From assembly GCA_037953745.1 (NCBI GenBank), contig JBAKBP010006558.1:45075-109074 (forward strand): a stretch of 64,000 nucleotides of DNA, written 5' to 3'. Within the stretch, counting starts at the first letter, position 1. Every line of letters begins with the position of its first letter. Below, piece by piece: positions 49,846 to 58,697 of the stretch. This DNA comes from Lithodes maja. Taxonomy: Eukaryota > Arthropoda > Malacostraca > Decapoda > Lithodidae. The position numbers were made by a program, and so were the translations under genes. Below the pieces are notes generated by a model that was not told the DNA's origin, searched no databases, and saw nothing but the letters and a program-made list of their open reading frames with translations.

Positions 49846-50220
49846 CAAAGGGGGGGGGGGGGAGTGTACGGGTTTGCAACACTGGATTACACGTTTGGGA
49901 TTATGTTATATGTATACAGTACATAAGTGTTTTTGCCACATTGAAAATTGTGTTTTGTTCTTGTGTTCAGTGTTTTTGTTGGTTTTTGAAGAAAAGGGAT
50001 TTTGGGTACGGTACCTTTTTGGTTTCAGACAAGTCTATGTTTTTGCATTACTATGAATGACGGGCATGTGTTAAAACTGTTCTTTTTAGCTACTCCTCAG
50101 TTTTTCACTCTTTTATTAGACTCTCTTGTTTAAATTGTGTCTTTGTCATTCATACTTTTGTTTTATGCATTGGTTTTTTTGGTGGGTTGGGCTTGGATGT
50201 CCTCCTCCTATTTGTTATGC
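49846..50220 (+). other. DIRS C 3' untranslated region
   Basis: Starts with a G run (49850-49861) and turns abruptly to T-rich sequence of ordinary composition. No ORF is called. It ends at the internal complementary region. Confidence 0.6.
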
Positions 50221-50334
50221 AGCCTTGACGTTGGATTTGCCAAGACTACTAACAAATTGGGAGGTTTGACGTACCTCCCAACCTACCAAATAGGAAAACC
50301 TACTATTTGGTAGTAGTCTTGGAAAATCCAACGT
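50221..50334 (+). repeat. DIRS C internal complementary region
   Basis: Bases 50223-50254 (TTGACGTTGGATTTGCCAAG and following) are the reverse complement of the left terminus at 41445-41475. Bases 50255-50334 (TTGGGAGGTTTGACGTACC and following) are the reverse complement of the right terminus at 50665-50744. The two ends meet at CTAACAAATTGGGAGG, recording the joined-end (circular) form. Confidence 0.9.
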
Positions 50335-50396
50335 ACATAATACCCTCCCTCACGCCGGACCCCTGCCCATCCGCGTTCTTCTGCTGACGTGAGATG

Positions 50397-50744
50397 TGAT
50401 AACAAGAGAGGGTCGCTCATGCGCACGTTCGACAGTGATCTGCACATGACGGAACACGGGATGGGCCTTAAGCGGTAACTAAGGTAAACCCCTTTTTCTT
50501 CTCTTCTATGCTTTTTTCACCTTCGGTGGTAGTTTTGGTTAATGTACAACGTCTCCTAGAGCAAGATAAGGAGTAGACTCTAGACGTTTTCTTTTTAACC
50601 GCGGTTGGAATGACGACATAGCAGTCAAAATAGACAAGTCGTCATTGCAATTAGGTTAATAGCCTTGACGTTGGATTTTCCAAGACTACTACCAAATAGT
50701 AGGTTTTCCTATTTGGTAGGTTGGGAGGTACGTCAAACCTCCCA
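50397..50744 (+). repeat. DIRS C right inverted terminal repeat
   Basis: TGATAACAAGAGAGGGTCGC through CGTCAAACCTCCCA. It is inverted relative to 41445-41745 and extends about 54 bases further at its outer end, where it carries an internal inverted repeat (CTACTACCAAATAGTAGG, and GGGAGGTACGTCAAACCTCCC as an imperfect palindrome). Confidence 0.9.
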
Positions 50745-50950
50745 GTACAATACTCATAATGCTACACAATTAGCATTATATATATTATTGGGCAATTATA
50801 CTAGCATTGTGTACCGTAGTGTTTAGTTTCATGTTACATCTAAGTTTGTGTAGACTCGATACCTGAGTTCGGAGCTTTTGCATTTGAATTTGGTTTGGAT
50901 AGATGTCTAAAAAATGTCAACCTTTATTTTGTAAGATCTATCTATTCTAT

Positions 50951-52826
50951 CTATTGCCTGACGCCGTGATCCCCGAAGGGGTGGCCACGAACGAACCGCC
51001 CCCATGCACCTCTGTCCCCAGTCAGTCGACGCCCCTCCCCCCAACCAGCACCGCCTTCGTTCATGTAGTTCCTCACTCCATCCTTCCACCTCATATTCGG
51101 TCTACCTCTCCCCCTCTGTCCCTCCACCTCGCTCTCGTACACCCTCTTAGTCATTCTCTCGCTTTCCATACGTTCCATATGGCCGAACCATCTCAAGTTG
51201 TTCCTTTTCACACTTTCCAGCACATCTACCTCCACACCACACCTCCTTCTTACTTCCTCATTAGTCTGTCTATCCCTCCATGTAACTCCGCACGCACTCC
51301 TTAAGTAATTCATTTCCACTGCTCTCACTCTTGGTCTGAGTCTCTCAACCAACGTCCATGCTTCGCTTCCGTAAGTCAGTGTCGGGATTACCACACTGTC
51401 ATGCAAGGACTTCTTCACTTCCATACTGACCACCCTATTTCTTGTTACTGCTTTTAGCGTTCCTACAACCCTCTTCCCCTGTTGTACCCTCTCCCGCACC
51501 TCTTCATCCATAGTCCCATCTTTACTCAACACACTGCCCAGATACTTAAAAGAGTTGACGATCTACATAGCCTGACCGTTCAGCTTCACCTCACACTCTG
51601 TGACTTCACCCCTTTCGAAGACCATAACCTTGCTCTTCCCCGTATTTACCTTCAAATTCCGTTTTTCGCACACTGTTCCAAACTCATTTACCAGACCCTG
51701 CAACTCCCATTCATTATCACTCATCAGAACTGTATCATCCGCAAACAGCAGTACAGGTAGCTTCCACTCAATTCCCTCCCTTTTCAGCGATACACCAACA
51801 TCCACTGCTCTTGATAGTATTTCTTTCATAACTCCATCCATATATACAGTAAACAACCACGGGGACATCACACACCCCTGTTTCAAACCAACATTCAGGT
51901 CAAAGAACTCGCTCTGCTCACTCTCCACACGTACTGCCGCCTTTGCACCCTCATACATGCTCTTCACTGCTTTCAGCAACTTGCCCTCTACTCCGTATAT
52001 TCTAAGTACTTTCCACAAACCTTCTCTATCCACTCTGTCATAGGCCTTCTCCAAGTCCATAAAGGCAACATACACCTTTTGTTTCTTCTCCAGATACTTC
52101 TCCACAACACAATTCAGGGTAAAAATCTGATCTACACATCCTCTTCCCTTCCTAAAACCTCCCTGCTCGTCGCCTATCCATTTCTCCGTTCTCACTCACT
52201 CTCACTCTCTCAATCACTACCCTACTGTATACCTTCCCTACTATGCTTAGAAGACATATTCCTCGGTGGTTACCACACACTCCTCTTTCCCCTTTGCCCT
52301 TATATAGGGGGACTATTATGCCAGTCTTCCAGTCATCGGGTGCACTCCCCTTCTCCCATGCTAGTTTGCACATTTTCCATACCCATTCTATCACTATCTC
52401 ACCACCATACCTCAACATTTCCCCACACACTCCATCTGTTCCTGGTGCTTTCCCCAACTTCACTCTTTTCATGGCTTCCCACACTTCTGACCTCCTGATC
52501 CCCACCTCCTCCTCCACTACTTCTCTTCTTCTCCCTCCCATACCATATCCAGCTATGTTTGCTGGCTCTTCATTCCTTTCATTTAGCAACTCACTGAAGT
52601 ACTCCTTCCATCTTTCGACTCTCTCTTGCTTCTCGGCTAGCATTCTCCCATTCTTATCTTTCACACCCTTACTGTTTCCCTTGCTACCTTCCCTAACTTT
52701 CTTGACTTCTTTCCAGAACAGTTTCTTACTCTCCCTCCATTTTACACTCAGATTCCTTCCAAATTCCTCATCTACTCTTCTCTTACTTTCCTTCACTACT
52801 CTCTTCACCACCCTCTTACTCTCCAC
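50951..52826 (-). pseudogene. RTE reverse transcriptase, copy 2
   Basis: Same protein as 29210-30796 with the same motifs (FMDLEKAYDRVDR, LLFADDTVLM, LRWFGHMERM). Two lesions are seen by comparison with copy 1. One is an extra ACTC unit in the CTCACT repeat at about 52190-52210, which shifts the frame at RVRVRTEKW. The other is a nonsense change at about 51562-51565, where the codon after LNGQAM is TAG instead of GAG. Upstream (52500-52826) it extends further N-terminally than copy 1. Confidence 0.88.
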
Positions 52827-53965
52827 GTACCTCGCTCGTTTCTGTCTCTCGGAATCTTCATTCCTCTACTACCCAACCACTCTCTATATGCTTTCTTCTT
52901 TTCTTCCACAGCTATTCTTACCTCTTCTGTCCACCATGCTGTACCTTTCACTCCCCTCCCTCTTCTCCTCACTCCACACACCTCCTCACATGCTGCACAG
53001 ATCTCATCCTTAAACACCTTGCTCATCTCCTCCACTTCCTCCATAACTTCCAGGTCGAACCCACCTAGTCGTCTTTCCACTGCTCTCCTGTACTCCTCCC
53101 TGACTTCCTCCTCCTGCAACCTCTCCACCTTCCTCACCATTCCACCCTCCTCTCGCCTCCCTCCCGCTCTCCTCACCCACTTCTTTTGTATCCTAACCTT
53201 AGCTACCACTACATAATGATCAGACAGACCCCCTCCAATACCCCTATACACCCTAGCATCCATCACAGATTTCTTCATTCGTTCATCCACACATACATAA
53301 TCAATCAATGACTTTCGTTCCACCACTGTCTTATCCTTCATCGTCAACATCCGTTTCCACGTGTACCTGTGGATCATTCTGTGTCGGAAGAAGGTGTTGG
53401 CTATCCACAGCCTCCTCCCCACACATACGTCCACAAGTGCACTACCATTCCCATTCACCTCTGATGGTACCCCCCACCCTCCCACCATTCCCTCAACTTT
53501 CCTATCACCCACCTTACCATTCATATCCCCAATCAGAAATATTCTTTCGTTCTTGTCAAACTTCTCCAGGCACGCCTCCACATTCATCCAGAACTCCTCT
53601 TTCTTTCTTTCAAGTATATCCTCTGTCGGGGCATACACGCATACAATCACCCACGTTTGTATTCCTACTTTCATTCTCACCCACACAATCCTTGAACCCA
53701 CAGACCCATACTCTCTTACACATTCCTTCCATTTGCTACTTACAAACAAACATGCACCTTCTCTCGCTGTTCCTTCACTCACCCCAGCACACACACCCAT
53801 TCCACACTCCCACTCTCTCACATCTGAACCTTTCCATTTGGTCTCTGTCATTCCACATACATCCAGCCTGGCATTCACTAACACTTCCAGAACCTCTCTC
53901 TCTTTTGTGCCATCATTCATGCCACTAACATTCCATGTAGCCATTCTCAGAATGTCCGAAGGCAT
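52805..53965 (-). pseudogene. RTE endonuclease domain
   Basis: Starts MPSDILRMATWNVSGMNDG at 53965. APE-type motifs: VCGMTETKWKG, VIVCVYAPTED, FLIGDMNGKVGD, SLIDYVCVDERM and the SDH motif in GLSDHYVVVAKV. A frameshift near 52845 separates it from the RT frame. The domain nicks target DNA to prime reverse transcription. Confidence 0.88.
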
Positions 53966-54155
53966 GTCCTTAGTCGGTCGTGGTTCGTCAACGTTGGTTC
54001 CGTCCGCATCCGAGGCTGTTCGTTCGTTTTTTTTTGCTTAGATATTTTTTCCGGGTGGGGGTCGCAAGCCCACCGACCCAACCTCTTTAGTCGCCTCTTA
54101 CGACACGCAGAAGGCACGTGGGGCATATTCTATTCCCTAACCCCCAGGGGGAATA

Positions 54156-54882
54156 TTATTATTGCATAAAATATTATTGCATAAAATTATCAGATTGAAA
54201 TTAACCAATATTTGTTTATATAATCATATATAGTCTAATCAGCAAAGTACCGGTAACCTACAGTAGCATAGCTTTATAGTTACTAGTGTACCAATTCTAA
54301 TTAAATTCATTTCCACTTGAAAAACATCCTGTGACACCGAAAGCCACTAAACATTAATCCAATTTGAGTTTAATTATAAAATAGTAATTGACCACATGCA
54401 AATTTCAGGCTAAGTATGTTAAGGTTGCAGACATAAATGTTTACTTGAAATTAAAATCACCACCGACAATGCTAGGAACAAGGGCCATAATAATGTAAAC
54501 CTTGCAAAATAATTATAATAGCCAGAAACTGACAAGTGGCCAATTGTGTTTGATTTGTTACATGTTTAACCCTTTGTGTTGACCATATTACTAACCCGCC
54601 CTTCCCCTGTGTGGGGTGCTTGACCATCACAACAACAGACCGCTGGGACAGATGCTCTCCCCTATGTTGACATCGCTACTGATCTCCCCCTCTTCCTCAT
54701 CCTCCTCTTCCTCCTCCCACAACCAACACCAGCCTTACTAGTCTAGGCACATTTTAGCCTCATTTGAATCAATTAAATACTCGTAGACTTACAGAATTGA
54801 CAGATTTACACCGACTATTTGATGGTTGATTGATTGACTGACTGACTGATTGATTGTTTGACTGACTGACTGTATGGGTGTA
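54156..54882. other. AT-rich spacer with TGAC/TGAT microsatellite
   Basis: No gene seen. A (TGAC/TGAT)n microsatellite lies at about 54826-54873. TTTAACCCTTTGTG at about 54565 resembles a TTAA-CCC MITE end but has no partner nearby. Confidence 0.5.
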
Positions 54883-54887
54883 CAGTT

Positions 54888-54979
54888 CAGGTCTCCCTCA
54901 CTATCCGATGCCCCGATTTTACTATACGATATTTATATTTTTGAGGAACGTAACTCAATGGTAAATGGAGGGAGACCTG
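54888..54979. mobile_element. Small MITE-like inverted repeat
   Basis: CAGGTCTCCCTCA at 54888 and TGGAGGGAGACCTG ending at 54979 are inverted over 12-13 bases around an AT-rich core. A TA follows on the right; the left side has TACAGTT before it. Confidence 0.45.
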
Positions 54980-54982
54980 TAT

Positions 54983-55145
54983 ATAACCCTAGGGCCAGGT
55001 TTGGACTATAGTAAGCGTGTGTTGATATAAGCATGGAGGGATCTCAGGGTTGAGGTAATTGACAGGGACGCTGCAGTGGATTATGTAGCTTGGAGAGTGG
55101 CTATCAAGTGACCAAGGTGTGTTAGCTTCTGCTCCTAGGGTTATA
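54983..55145. repeat. Inverted-repeat unit ATAACCCTAGG
   Basis: ATAACCCTAGG at 54983 and CCTAGGGTTAT at 55135-55145 are inverted about 160 bases apart, directly next to the preceding unit. Possible MITE; the core has no recognised content. Confidence 0.4.
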
Positions 55146-55679
55146 CACAATATATCCATGGACTTTTTGAAAAAAAACGAAAAGGCATTTATTTATTGTT
55201 GGGGTTTACAAATCACAAGAATTATAAGAAAACGGCAGGGGCATTATTTATACTGTACTTTAAGTATTATAAATCACAAGAAACTTTAGCATTATACTTT
55301 ATACTGTATGTTCAAATGACTTCCTTGCTTGCAAACTTGTTATTAAGAGTAGGCATAGCATTTTAGATATAATAATGCATAAAATCCAACTAAAAAGTAT
55401 CTTTTTAAACATTTTGGTTGGAAAATGTTTATGCATATACTTGGCATTGTAGGGTAGTGTTTTAGCATAATTTTGTATAAAATATAGAATCAATATTATG
55501 TACTACATACATCTTATGAACAATATATTATGATAATCAGTACCCAAATATCTCTTCACTATAAGTGCTTTTGAGCAATTGGCAACTGTATTTATCTTGA
55601 ACTTATATCAAATAAAATGTGAATACTGTGCACTCCTTTAACTATTTTATGGAAATATACCTTTTTTTCAGTCCAAAAT
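55146..55679. other. AT-rich spacer
   Basis: No gene, RNA or element recognised. Confidence 0.5.
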
Positions 55680-55763
55680 GACGTTTTTGTGATTAATTTT
55701 GACACTCCAGACAGATGATATGACGTTTTTGTGATTAATTTTGACACTCCAGACAGATGATAT
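55680..55763. repeat. Exact tandem duplication, 42 bp x 2
   Basis: GACGTTTTTGTGATTAATTT through GACAGATGATAT occurs at 55680-55721 and again at 55722-55763 with no difference. Confidence 0.9.
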
Positions 55764-55820
55764 GACTTTCTTCATTGATTCTTGTGATGAGTCTACGAAA
55801 TTTGAATATGGCCATTTAGC

Positions 55821-56002
55821 CTATAAATTAAAATGTAAAACTTGCAAACTAAACAAGCCAAAACTGGGACGATACAAGATAAAGGTAAAATAACTTATAA
55901 AAATCGCTATGTGGAAATAACGCATACTAAAATAACATTTATGAAATAAAAGAACACAATCCACCACATAGGGTGTACATTACTACATGAGCAAGTTAAT
56001 CT
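55821..56002. repeat. Dispersed repeat, copy 1 (pair with 63369-63556)
   Basis: About 180 bases from CTATAAATTAAAATGTAAAA to GAGCAAGTTAATCT recur in the same orientation at 63369-63556 with scattered differences. The most conserved block is GAACACAATCCACCACATAG and the following 35 bases. No ORF or terminal repeat seen. Confidence 0.85.
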
Positions 56003-56121
56003 ACAATTAATTATTATGTGTTTTACACCAACCAACTTCACATCTAAACGCTGTTGACAAATAGTTTTATTATTATTATTATTCACATCTAAACTCAATT
56101 AATGAAATCAACAAATACATG

Positions 56122-56195
56122 TGGCACTCCGAGGACTCGAACCCAGGATACTCACATCAAAATTCCGCGCACTATGCATTACGCTATCAAGACAG
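56122..56195 (-). other. tRNA-like sequence or SINE head
   Basis: The minus strand carries an A-box-like TAGCGTAATGC and a perfect B box GGTTCGAGTCC at tRNA-like spacing. Acceptor arms do not pair and the anticodon stem is poor, so it is a decayed tRNA or the head of a tRNA-derived SINE rather than a working tRNA gene. Confidence 0.45.
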
Positions 56196-56644
56196 ATTTT
56201 AATAGTAGAATGAACGTGGCAATCACATGAGGAACCTCTACCAACTCCCTGGATTGTTGAAATTGTTTTATAAGACGTCATTTATTGCTGACTAAAGGTA
56301 CATATTGCGTATTGTACAGGGGGGGCACAAAATTTGGTTACCCAGTTGACCTTACTCGGTTTATTTTCAGCTAACAATAAATTGAATCCCGTAGCAGCTA
56401 ATTTTTCGATACTTAATGGGAAAATATGATACTACTATGTCTCTGCATCATATTAAGAGAAAGTTTACATAATTAGCACTGTATTTCACTACAAAATCTT
56501 CCAAATAACTGTGAAATCTTGATGGGAACTTTGCAATTTACCGCCAGTTGAAAAGAAACTGAGTATAGCCGGTACGAGTCCCTTGGTACAGGAGCTGAAT
56601 ACTGTACCACTCTGTATTAAATGTTATCAAGTACAGTACAGTAC
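56196..56644. other. AT-rich spacer
   Basis: No gene recognised; a GTACA repeat (TACAGTACAGTACAG) lies at about 56631-56646. Confidence 0.5.
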
Positions 56645-56976
56645 AGCTCATTTATTTTTTATTTTTTTTAGTTTCCTCCCTAGACCAACATCAAATTTAA
56701 AATAACAACCCCAGGACCCTCCTTCAAGATATTTTTGTACATTTGTTGATAGAAAAATGTCCCGGCCAACGACCGGTTCGTCCTAAATTACACCTAAATT
56801 ACACAAAAAGTCTTAACATTGACACAGAAAAGGGGCGAAAGGTCTTAAAATTGCCAAACTAATGGCCCGAATGGTCTTAAAATATGATAACTAATGGGTT
56901 GAATGTCTTAAAATATGAAAACTAAATGGGGCTAAGCATGAGGGAGAAGAAGGGCCCAAAAAGCAACCATCCCCCC
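56645..56976 (+). mobile_element. TTAA-flanked MITE family, copy 1 (left end lost)
   Basis: Shares with copies 2 and 3 the blocks TAGTTTCCTCCCTAGACC, TAGAAAAATGTCCCGGC, CGAAAGGTCTTAAAATTG and GGGGCTAA.CATGAGGGAGAA. Its right end is CCCCCC followed by TTAA (56977-56980). No left GGGGAG end. Confidence 0.75.
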
Positions 56977-57001
56977 TTAAAGTTATAGTTATGTTCCTTA
57001 A

Positions 57002-57330
57002 GGGGAGGTTTTTAGTTTGGTCCCTGGATATCCATCAAGCTTAAGATTACACCCCCTTGAGCCCCTTTCAAGATAAATTTGTACATTTTTCGGTAGAAAA
57101 ATGTCCCGGCTGAAAGCTGGTTCCTCTTGTATTACAGGCTCGCTATCGCTCGCCAGGATAAAATCGACACCTAAATGGCACGAAAGGTCTTAAAATTGAC
57201 AGAAATGGGTCGAAGGTTCTTAAAATCGTCAAAATAATGGGGCGAACGTCTTAAAATTAGAAAAACAATGGGGCTAAACATGAGGGAGAAAGGAGTCAAG
57301 AAAAAAAATCCCTCCAGTGGATATCTCCCC
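57002..57330 (+). mobile_element. TTAA-flanked MITE family, copy 2
   Basis: TTAA at 56998-57001 and 57331-57334; ends GGGGAGG and (inverted) GGGGAGATATCC. Non-coding, with a repeated GGTCTTAAAATTG phrase and a CAGGCTCGCTATCGCTCGCC block. Confidence 0.75.
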
Positions 57331-57834
57331 TTAAAAACACTTAAAGTGATACAGTGCTACAATATTTTGGTCATTTTCTTTCAATTACTGTGTCCACTAT
57401 GTTTGATCTTATTCACAACTTTATTATGAAGTATAACAAGTGAATTTTGTTTCTGAATTACTGGACAATGCAATAATGAAAGCACTTACAATGACACAAG
57501 TTTAAGTGAGGTTTTCCTGTACATGTCGCTTGACCTGTTAGAGTATACAGTCATATCACCCGTAGATGTTATACTGCTGGTGATGAAACTGTAGATATAT
57601 ACAGTAGTCTTAATTATTAGTTTAGTCATTCTTTTTGAATATGAGAGCACATCAAAGCAGAAAAAAAATATTCCAATTTATGATTGAGTAGAAAGATTAA
57701 TAAGATTAAGAAACATTGGTATGATATCATTAGTAATAAGATGCAATCAAAATTAGCTTCTATAGATTATATTACACAGTATGTTTATTATACTAAGTAC
57801 TGTACAGTGTACCTATGTAGTAATTATATGTTAA
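57331..57834. other. AT-rich spacer between MITE copies
   Basis: No gene or RNA recognised. Confidence 0.5.
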
Positions 57835-58197
57835 GGGGAGACTGACCGTTTGTTTGGTCTATTAATTAATTTATTCATATATTTTTTTAGTTTCCTCCCT
57901 AGACCTCCATCAAGCTTAGAAAAACACCCCCTAGACCCCCCTTCAAGATAAATTTGTACATTTTTCAGTAGAAAAATTTCCCGGCCGAAGGCAGATTCCT
58001 CTTAAAATTTCAGGCTCGCTATCGCTCGCCAGGAAATAATCGACACCTCAATGGCACGAAAGGTCTTAAAATTGACAACAAAATTGGGCAAAAGGTGTTA
58101 AAATCGCCAAACTAATGGGCCGAATGTCTTATAATCTCAAAACTAGTAGGGCTAAACATTAGGGAGAAGGGGGTCCAGAAAAACGGTCTGCCACCCT
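57835..58197 (+). mobile_element. TTAA-flanked MITE family, copy 3
   Basis: TTAA at 57831-57834 and 58198-58201. Left end GGGGAGACTGACCGTTTG matches the inverted right end AGGGTGGCAGACCGTTTT at most positions, giving a ~20-base imperfect TIR. The interior is as in copies 1 and 2. Confidence 0.78.
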
Positions 58198-58445
58198 TTA
58201 ATACAGATGGCCTTGAATAACAAGACATAGGATTATATTAAGTAATTTATTGATAGATATAATATATTTGAATATCTGTAAGAAGCACAATAGTGTACAT
58301 ACTAGTGATAAATAGTTTGTATTTTACAGTTATGCAATAATGATCTTAACTATTGGTTTCTTTTTAAAGTAGAATAACTGAATTAACTTGTTCGTAGATT
58401 TGTATAGTATCTATAATGTTAATATTTTGGTTTGTTGGATATGTA

Positions 58446-58607
58446 CACTCGACCAAAAAACAATCTTTACACTGGTGAGCTGTAAATTTTCTAGTGTGAA
58501 CGGAATTAATCGGGTGAAACCTACGTCTGTGAGGTATTATCACAAGATTTCGACCCACTTCCAGAATGGTTAGAGCGTTAGTGTAAAGATTGTTTTTTGG
58601 TCGAGTG
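58446..58607. mobile_element. 162-bp MITE with long perfect TIRs (TA-flanked)
   Basis: CACTCGACCAAAAAACAATC at 58446 is the start of a TIR perfectly repeated in inverse at the right end (30 bases from CACTCG inward, plus flanking bases). TA occurs at 58444-58445 and 58608-58609. The duplicated flank at about 61480-61490 (GGATATGCACATATTC) shows the same site without the element. Tc1/mariner-type features. Confidence 0.88.
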
Positions 58608-58643
58608 TACATATTCAATTACTTTGTCTTCACTTGTTCGTAG

Positions 58644-58697
58644 ATTTTTATAGTACTGTAGCTATAATGTTAACATTTTTATAGTACTGTAGCTATA
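58644..58697. repeat. 31-bp minisatellite, left portion
   Basis: Unit ATTTTTATAGTACTGTAGCT through GTTAAC; one full and one partial unit, interrupted by the LINE at 58696. The array resumes at 61361 with three units. Confidence 0.88.

Larger units (their letters stand above)
41445..50744 (+). mobile_element. DIRS-like retrotransposon C, both ends present
   Basis: Inverted terminal repeats at 41445-41745 and 50397-50744 and an internal complementary region at 50221-50334 enclose a DIRS-type RT, RNase H and tyrosine recombinase in the plus direction. The coding strand is strikingly adenine-poor: 3 A in 48721-48780, 1 A in 44101-44160. It is interrupted by a tRNA-derived SINE (43512-43750) and a CR1-like LINE (46813-47904). 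Bases 41746-43511 contain the 5' region with no resolvable frame; the gag-like ORF, expected around 43750-45800, cannot be placed in one frame. Catalytic residues are lost, so this copy is dead. Confidence 0.88.
50944..54155 (-). mobile_element. RTE-type LINE, copy 2 (near full length)
   Basis: Ends in (TAGA)-type repeats at 50937-50957 and begins near 54150 with CCTGGGGGTTAGGGAATAGA and a TGTCGTAAGAGGCGAC block typical of an RTE 5' UTR. It encodes an endonuclease followed by RT. Three lesions split the ORF. No duplication is recognised. Bases 50745-50943 to its left are AT-rich flank without recognisable content. Confidence 0.87.

Noticed and set aside
42600..49850. Dozens of long overlapping ORFs on both strands
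   Set aside because: The plus strand is nearly free of A, and every stop codon in either strand's reading needs an A (or its T complement) there. Only frames that align with DIRS RT, RNase H and recombinase motifs were kept.
56122..56195. Functional tRNA gene on the minus strand
   Set aside because: A and B boxes are good but acceptor and anticodon stems do not pair.
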